This document shows positions 57,211 to 64,000 of a stretch of DNA of 64,000 nt, piece by piece (position 1 is the first letter of the stretch; every line of letters begins with the position of its first letter). The stretch lies in NCBI RefSeq assembly GCF_014191255.1, contig NZ_JACHWH010000001.1:186001-250000 (forward strand), given 5' to 3'. Origin of the DNA: Amycolatopsis bartoniae. GTDB taxonomy: Bacteria; Actinomycetota; Actinomycetes; Mycobacteriales; Pseudonocardiaceae. The notes below the pieces were generated by a model. The model searched no databases and was not told where the DNA came from. It saw only the letters and a program-made list of their open reading frames with translations. The position numbers and the translations under genes were made by a program.

Positions 57211-57250
57211 TCGCCACCGTCCAGCCTGAGCTTTTCACGAGAAGGACCTC

Positions 57251-59779
<2,529 letters not shown>

Positions 59780-59788
59780 GGATTATCA

Positions 59789-60499
59789 GTGACTTCGCCC
59801 GAGAACTCGGAACCGCCCACGGTCGCCGCCGACAAGGCGTCGCCGCCCTGGCAGCGCGTGAGCAAGGAGAGCGGCGGCAACGGCACCGCCGAGAGCCCCA
59901 CGCAGTGGCTGCCCAAGGGCGGTCAGGCCGGGGAGAACGCGCCGCAGCCGGAGCAGGCCGCCGCCGCGCGGCCGGTCGTCACCGGCAGCGCGGCGCCGGG
60001 GCTGTTCGGCAACCCGGCCCAGCAGTCCGACGACCCGCTGGCGGCGTTGCGCGGGCAGGAGACGGTGAGCGTGCCGGGCACCCCGGCCAAGGGCAGGGGC
60101 ACGCCCAGTGCGTTACGCCGCCCGGGCCGCGGTCCCCGGCGGGCGAGCCTGCAGGTGAAGCGCTTCGACCCGTGGTCGGTGCTGAAGCTGTCCCTGGTGC
60201 TGGGCGTGGCGATGTTCTTCGTGTGGCTCGTCGCGGTCGGCGTGCTGTACACGGTCCTCGACGGCATGGGCGTGTGGGACAAGCTGAACGGCACCTACTC
60301 GTCCCTGGTGTCCGGCGAAGGCGGCGACGCCCCGTCCGACCCGCTCATCAGCGCCGGCCGGGTGTTCGGCATCGCGGCCATCCTGGGCGCGATCAACATC
60401 GTCCTGCTCTCGGCGCTGGCCACGGTGAGCGCCTTCATCTACAACGTGTCGGCAGACCTGGCCGGCGGGCTGGAAGTGACCCTGTCGGAAAGGGAGTAG
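59789..60499 (+). CDS. DUF3566 membrane protein
   Basis: A 236-residue protein, the counterpart of Rv0007 after gyrA. The N-terminal 110 residues are disordered and rich in Gln/Pro/Ala. The DUF3566 domain (about 120-236) has LQVKRFDPWSVLKLSLVLGVAMFFVWLVAVGVLY in part, and a second membrane helix (about 190-218) before YNVSADLAGGLEVTL. Function is unknown; the position suggests a link to the division or origin region. GTG 59789, 9 bases after gyrA. Confidence 0.9.
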   Translation: MTSPENSEPPTVAADKASPPWQRVSKESGGNGTAESPTQWLPKGGQAGENAPQPEQAAAARPVVTGSAAPGLFGNPAQQSDDPLAALRGQETVSVPGTPAKGRGTPSALRRPGRGPRRASLQVKRFDPWSVLKLSLVLGVAMFFVWLVAVGVLYTVLDGMGVWDKLNGTYSSLVSGEGGDAPSDPLISAGRVFGIAAILGAINIVLLSALATVSAFIYNVSADLAGGLEVTLSERE

Positions 60500-60530
60500 A
60501 GGGCATCCTGTAGTCTTTCCCTCGTTCCCG

Positions 60531-60604
60531 GGGCCCATAGCTCAGGCGGTTAGAGCGCTTCGCTGATAACGAAGAGGTCGGAGGTTCAAGTCCTCCTGGG
60601 CCCA
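60531..60604 (+). tRNA. tRNA-Ile (GAT anticodon)
   Basis: A 74-base cloverleaf. Acceptor arm GGGCCCA (60531-60537) pairs with TGGGCCC (60597-60603), discriminator A 60604. The anticodon stem CTTCG/CGAAG encloses loop CTGATAA with anticodon GAT at 60565-60567. The T arm is GGAGGTTCAAGTCCTCC. CCA is not encoded. It follows gyrA-DUF3566 as ileT does in mycobacteria, but no tRNA-Ala gene follows. Confidence 0.97.
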
Positions 60605-60611
60605 CCCCACG

Positions 60612-60649
60612 TCAGGCCCCGTCTCCCGTTGCAGGGAGGCGGGGCCTGA
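60612..60649 (+). terminator. Terminator after tRNA-Ile
   Basis: TCAGGCCCCGTCTCCC (60612-60627) pairs with GGGAGGCGGGGCCTGA (60634-60649), 16 bp with one G-T pair, around a 6-base loop. Confidence 0.85.
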
Positions 60650-60703
60650 GCGTCGTTCTGGGCGACAGCGGGGCCGCGATTCGCGACCCAAGGGGGGACT
60701 TGG

Positions 60704-61095
60704 GTGCGCCGATCAGCTCTGAGCACAGTCCTTGTGGCCGCCGCACTGGGCGCGGGGGCCTGTGCCGGTGCGCAACCGCGTGCAGCCAGCCCTCGACCAA
60801 CGAGGTCGGCGGCATTTCGCTGGACATAACGGTCCGTCCCACCAAAGGACTCAAGGACGGTGTCACTCTCGACGACGTCGCCGGTCAAACGTCGGAGGTG
60901 CATACCACTGGCGGGCATGAAGCCAAGTTTTCGAAGATCACCGATGGAGATAAGGGTTGCGTCCTCGGAGCGCTGGAAATCGGTGTCGGTTCGGGGCGGG
61001 TGGAACTCTATGCCAGGACCTCGCCGGCTGCCGATGCCTGTTCTGTGGTGCGTAGGCTGGCCGACGTCGTTGAGCCGAAGTTGCCCGCATCCTGA
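60704..61095 (+). pseudogene. Frameshifted DUF3558-like lipoprotein gene
   Basis: GTG 60704, after AGGGGGG, opens a lipoprotein signal peptide (MRRSALSTVLVAAALGAGAC, lipobox LGAGAC) whose frame stops at TAA 60827-60829. From about 60780 a second frame continues to TGA 61093-61095 with a DUF3558-like C-terminal part (GISLDITVRP, DKGCVLGALEIGVGSGRVELYA, DACSVVRRLADVVEPKLP). A one-base indel near 60770-60800 would join them. Either the gene is broken or the base call is wrong. The joined protein (about 130 residues) would still be short for DUF3558. Confidence is moderate. Confidence 0.55.
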
Positions 61096-61212
61096 CCAGG
61101 TGAACGGTCGGCACCTCCACGCGTACGTCAGGTACCGAAGATTCGACCCATCGCCTTGGCCTTTCTCGTTGCCGAGCGATGATCGAAATTCACCGGAAGA
61201 CTGGGGCAGAAC

Positions 61213-62124
61213 ATGACTTCCACCAGGCATGACGGGGACACCTGGGACCTGGCGTCCAGCGTCGGCGCGACCGCCACCATGGCTGCGGCCGCTCGGGCGA
61301 TCGCGACCCGCGAGGACCGTTCGCTCATCGACGATCCGTTCGCCGAGCCGCTCGTCCGCGCGGTCGGCATCGACCTTCTCACCAAGCTGGCGGCCGGTGA
61401 AGTGCCTCCCGGTGAACTGGTCGAGCGCGTGGCCATCGACGTGGCGAAGGTCCGCGCCAAGTTCTACGACGACTTCTTCCTCGAGGCGACGAAAGCGGGC
61501 ATCACACAGGCCGTGCTCCTGGCCTCCGGGCTGGATTCCCGCGCGTACCGGCTGCCCTGGCCTGCCGGGACCGTCGTGTACGAGGTCGACCAGCCCCAGG
61601 TCATCGAGTTCAAGACCCGCACCCTGGCCGAGCTGGGCGCGGAGCCCACGGCCGACCGGAGGGCGGTGGCGGTCGACCTGCGTGACGACTGGCCCGCCGC
61701 GTTGCGCACCGCCGGGTTCGATTCCGCCCGGCCGACCGCGTGGAGCGCCGAAGGTCTCCTCGGCTACCTGCCGCCCGAGGCGCAGGACCGCTTGCTCGAC
61801 ACCATCACCGAACTCAGCGCGCCGGGCAGCCGGGTGGCCACCGAAAGCAGGCCCAACCCTCAACCGGGTGACGAGGACAAGACGAAGGAAAGCCTGCACC
61901 GAATCTCGGAACGCTGGCGTGCGCACAACTTCGACACCGACATGGTCCGGCTGCGGTACTTCGGCGAGCGCAACGAAGCTGCTCCCTACCTGACCGGCCT
62001 CGGCTGGGTGCTGCACGGACTCACCATTCGAGAGCTGTTGTCCGCCCACGACCTTCCGCTCCCGGAGGACGACGGCCTGCGCATGGGCGGTGTGCGCTAC
62101 GTCAGCGGCGTGCTGCCCGGCTGA
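61213..62124 (+). CDS. Class I SAM-dependent methyltransferase (TIGR00027/PPM type)
   Basis: A 303-residue protein of the leucine-carboxyl-methyltransferase-like family, abundant in actinobacteria as putative S-adenosylmethionine-dependent enzymes. Landmarks: [31 protein letters not shown], the SAM-binding loop [40 protein letters not shown], and [20 protein letters not shown]. The acceptor is unknown. ATG 61213 is 117 bases after the frameshifted lipoprotein frame. Confidence 0.9.
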   Translation: MTSTRHDGDTWDLASSVGATATMAAAARAIATREDRSLIDDPFAEPLVRAVGIDLLTKLAAGEVPPGELVERVAIDVAKVRAKFYDDFFLEATKAGITQAVLLASGLDSRAYRLPWPAGTVVYEVDQPQVIEFKTRTLAELGAEPTADRRAVAVDLRDDWPAALRTAGFDSARPTAWSAEGLLGYLPPEAQDRLLDTITELSAPGSRVATESRPNPQPGDEDKTKESLHRISERWRAHNFDTDMVRLRYFGERNEAAPYLTGLGWVLHGLTIRELLSAHDLPLPEDDGLRMGGVRYVSGVLPG

Positions 62125-62241
62125 CACGTTCCGGTGATTGTCGCCTCACCGGCTGTGGGCTGCCTAACGAGCACCTGATTCCTCGACCCGCGCGTGGCTA
62201 GTGTCCTTTCCAGACACCCACGAGCAACGGGAGAGGTGAAC

Positions 62242-63090
62242 ATGTTCGGTCGCCGCAGGGACGGCCGGCACGGGGAACCGGTCACCTTCGACGCCGGAGC
62301 CGGGCTCGTCAGCGCGCGCGTCCGCGACGAGAACGGCCGCCCGCTGGCGGGCGCCGAGATGGCGTTGCGACACAAGCGGACCCAGCGCGTCTCCCGCGCG
62401 ATCGCCGACGACTTCGGCCTGGTCGTGAGCAGCGCGGCGGCCGGCGTGTACGGCGTGACCATCGAGGCGGGCGGTTACCGCCAGCGTGACTACAACGTCG
62501 AGGTCGTGAGCGGCGACCACACCGCGCTCGGCGAGGTCGAGTTGCTGCCGGACGTGAGCCTGCGGCTGCCGGATCCGGGGGAGTGGGTGCTCGACCCCGA
62601 CCACACGTCGATCCGGTTCGTCGCACGGCACATCGGACTTTCCCGGGTGCACGGGCGGTTCACCAGCTTCCGCGGCAGCATCCACGTGGCGCAGCGCGTC
62701 GAGGAGTCCTCGGTGGAGGTCGTCATCGACGCGGCGAGCATCGACACCGCCGCGCCGAAGCGGGACGAGCACCTGCGGTCGGCGGACTTCCTCGACGTCG
62801 AGAACTACCCGAAGCTGCACTTCTTCAGCAACCGCGTCACCCGTGCCGCCGGCGACCGCTGGTACCTCGACGGCACGCTGAACCTGCGTGGCGCGAGCCG
62901 CGGCGTGCGACTCGACGCGGGGTACCTCGGGTTGCGCCAGTGGAACGGGGACCGCCTGGGCGCCCGCGCCACGGCGGAGCTGCACCGCGAGGACTTCACC
63001 ATCAACTGGCAGCAGACGCTCGCCAAGGGACTCGTGGTGGTGGGCTCCACTGTGGACATCCAGCTGGACGTCCAGGCGGTCCGCGCCTGA
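62242..63090 (+). CDS. YceI-family protein with N-terminal carboxypeptidase-regulatory-like domain
   Basis: A 282-residue protein. Residues about 14-100 form a small beta domain (GLVSARVRDENGRPLAGAEMALRH ... GVYGVTIEAGGYR) like CarboxypepD_reg or prealbumin folds. Residues about 112-280 are YceI (WVLDPDHTSIRFVARHIGLSRVHGRFTSF ... DFLDVENYPKLHFFSNRV). YceI lipocalins bind isoprenoid-like lipids. No signal peptide is seen, so it is likely cytosolic. ATG 62242 follows GGGAGAGGTG; an upstream start at 62194 is less likely. It ends 1 base from the converging MerR-PP2C gene. Confidence 0.9.
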   Translation: MFGRRRDGRHGEPVTFDAGAGLVSARVRDENGRPLAGAEMALRHKRTQRVSRAIADDFGLVVSSAAAGVYGVTIEAGGYRQRDYNVEVVSGDHTALGEVELLPDVSLRLPDPGEWVLDPDHTSIRFVARHIGLSRVHGRFTSFRGSIHVAQRVEESSVEVVIDAASIDTAAPKRDEHLRSADFLDVENYPKLHFFSNRVTRAAGDRWYLDGTLNLRGASRGVRLDAGYLGLRQWNGDRLGARATAELHREDFTINWQQTLAKGLVVVGSTVDIQLDVQAVRA

Positions 63091-63091
63091 G

Positions 63092-64000
63092 TCAGGCCAC
63101 GTCGGCCACTACGCAGGCGATGTTGTCCGCGCCGCCGCGGGCGTTCGCCCGGTCGACGAGCCGGTGCACGGTTTCGCCCGGATCTTCGACCTCCTGCAGT
63201 ACTTCGCGCAGGGCAGCGGTGTCGAGCGCGGTGTGCAGGCCGTCGGAACAGAGCAGGTAGCGGTCGCCGGGCTCGGCGTCGCGCAGTGCGAGGTCGGGCT
63301 CGGCCGCGCCGTTGCCGTGAATCGCCTTCACGAGCAGGCTGCGTTGCGGGTGCGAGGCGGCTTCCTCTGGGGTCAGTCGGCCCTCGTCGATCATCGACTG
63401 GACGAGCGTGTGGTCCTGCGTGATCTGGAACAGCCGGCCGTTCCGCAGCAGGTAGACGCGGGAGTCGCCGATGTGCACGAGCGCGAGCTGCGAACCTGAA
63501 CGGACGAGCGCGGTGAGCGTGGTGCCGACGTTCTCGTCGAGCCCGCGCACCGCGGTCCCGGCGCGCTCGACCGCGTCGGACAGCGCGTTGAGCAGGTCGC
63601 CCGCGGGAACCTTCGCGTCGAGCGGCTTGAGCGCGTCGATCGCGGCGGAACTGGCGGCCGCACTGCCGAACCCGTCGGCGACGGCGAGCAGGTTCGGTCC
63701 GGCGTAGGCCACGTCCTGGTTGTCCTCGCGGACGAGACCGCGGTCGGTGCGGACGGCGTAGCGGATGGTCAGCATGGGTTCTTCCTTCCTCGACAGGTGG
63801 GCCATGAGGAAGGAAGCCAGCTGCTCACGAGCGCGCACGTCCGCCTCGACCTCGCGCCAGTAGGCCCCGATCTCGTCGGCCGCGGCCTGCCCGTCGAGCT
63901 CGCAGACGAGCCGGATCCGCGCGAGCGGCATACCGAGCCGGCGCAGCCAGGCGACCAGCCGGGCCCGTTCGAGCTGGTCCGGGGCGTAGAAGCGGTAACC
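63092..64000 (-). CDS. MerR-type regulator fused to PP2C phosphatase (5' end outside window)
   Basis: 302 residues are visible; the frame runs off the window edge. The first visible part is the end of a MerR DNA-binding domain and its helix (GYRFYAPDQLERARLVAWLRRLGMPLARIRLV in part, then YWREVEADV). After residue about 75 a complete PP2C serine/threonine phosphatase follows: RTDRGLVREDNQD, LAVADGFGS, VGTTLTALV, VHIGDSRVYLL, LLCSDGL and GGADNIACVV. All metal-binding Asp residues seem present. Both domains share one frame. An ATG at 63776 with GAGGAAGGAA upstream might give free phosphatase. The ligand or partner kinase is unknown. Confidence 0.88.
   Translation of the reverse strand, partial: GYRFYAPDQLERARLVAWLRRLGMPLARIRLVCELDGQAAADEIGAYWREVEADVRAREQLASFLMAHLSRKEEPMLTIRYAVRTDRGLVREDNQDVAYAGPNLLAVADGFGSAAASSAAIDALKPLDAKVPAGDLLNALSDAVERAGTAVRGLDENVGTTLTALVRSGSQLALVHIGDSRVYLLRNGRLFQITQDHTLVQSMIDEGRLTPEEAASHPQRSLLVKAIHGNGAAEPDLALRDAEPGDRYLLCSDGLHTALDTAALREVLQEVEDPGETVHRLVDRANARGGADNIACVVADVA

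Overview
The window is GC-rich chromosomal DNA from a high-GC actinomycete, most likely of the Pseudonocardiaceae (Amycolatopsis-like). Evidence for this is the heavy use of GTG and TTG starts, the TTGTCCACA-type DnaA boxes, a lone ESX-type DUF3558/PPE/EspG set, the MacRS pair, chaplin-like secreted repeats and a DasR-type operator. It holds the chromosomal origin: the order pcnA-mutT4-DUF6049-murJ-sigM-rsmA-trxB-trxA-cwlM-GNAT ... parB-parA-rsmG-jag-yidC-yidD-rnpA-rpmH-dnaA-oriC-dnaN-gnd-recF-dciA-gyrB-gyrA-DUF3566-tRNA-Ile matches the Rv3907c-Rv0007 region of Mycobacterium tuberculosis, with small insertions.

Layout. 1-2494: end of an ESX-associated cluster (DUF3558 lipoprotein, PPE-like, EspG-like). 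2495-4353: replicative helicase dnaB behind a 455-base leader with DnaA-box-like sites and an SOS-box-like palindrome. 4358-10033: a small membrane protein, a LigB-type dioxygenase and two secreted proteins, one a 1003-residue chaplin-like repeat protein. 10034-13650: AI-2E permease, MacS/MacR two-component system and a DUF1707 protein. 13619-16158: PTS Enzyme I (start codon overlapped by a perfect DasR-type site) and a ribokinase. 16471-22600: TetR regulator, leuS, SdpI-like protein, YqgE and an MFS permease. 22635-25587: two tandem TNT-domain (NAD glycohydrolase toxin-like) proteins, the second carrying a YezG/DUF600-like domain. 25584-28754: coiled-coil protein, orphan histidine kinase and pcnA.

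28886-39481 is the conserved cell-wall/redox block: Nudix hydrolase, DUF6049, MurJ flippase, a separate pseudokinase (fused to MviN in mycobacteria), SigM with its anti-sigma factor, thioredoxin system and CwlM amidase. 39545-42662 holds a GNAT enzyme, an aminotransferase and a D-Ala-D-Ala ligase-like protein. 42738-48135 is the minus-strand origin-proximal operon with three parS sites. 48604-60499 is the plus-strand replication block with oriC between dnaA and dnaN. 60531-64000 has tRNA-Ile(GAT), a frameshifted lipoprotein gene, a TIGR00027-type methyltransferase, a YceI protein and a MerR-PP2C fusion cut by the window end.

Replication control recurs through the window. DnaA-box-like sites lie before dnaB, before dnaA, in oriC, at the 5' end of dciA and in a perfect 38-bp palindrome after cwlM. 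No insertion sequence, phage gene or CRISPR array was found. Motif calls and family assignments come from reading the sequence; no database search was run.
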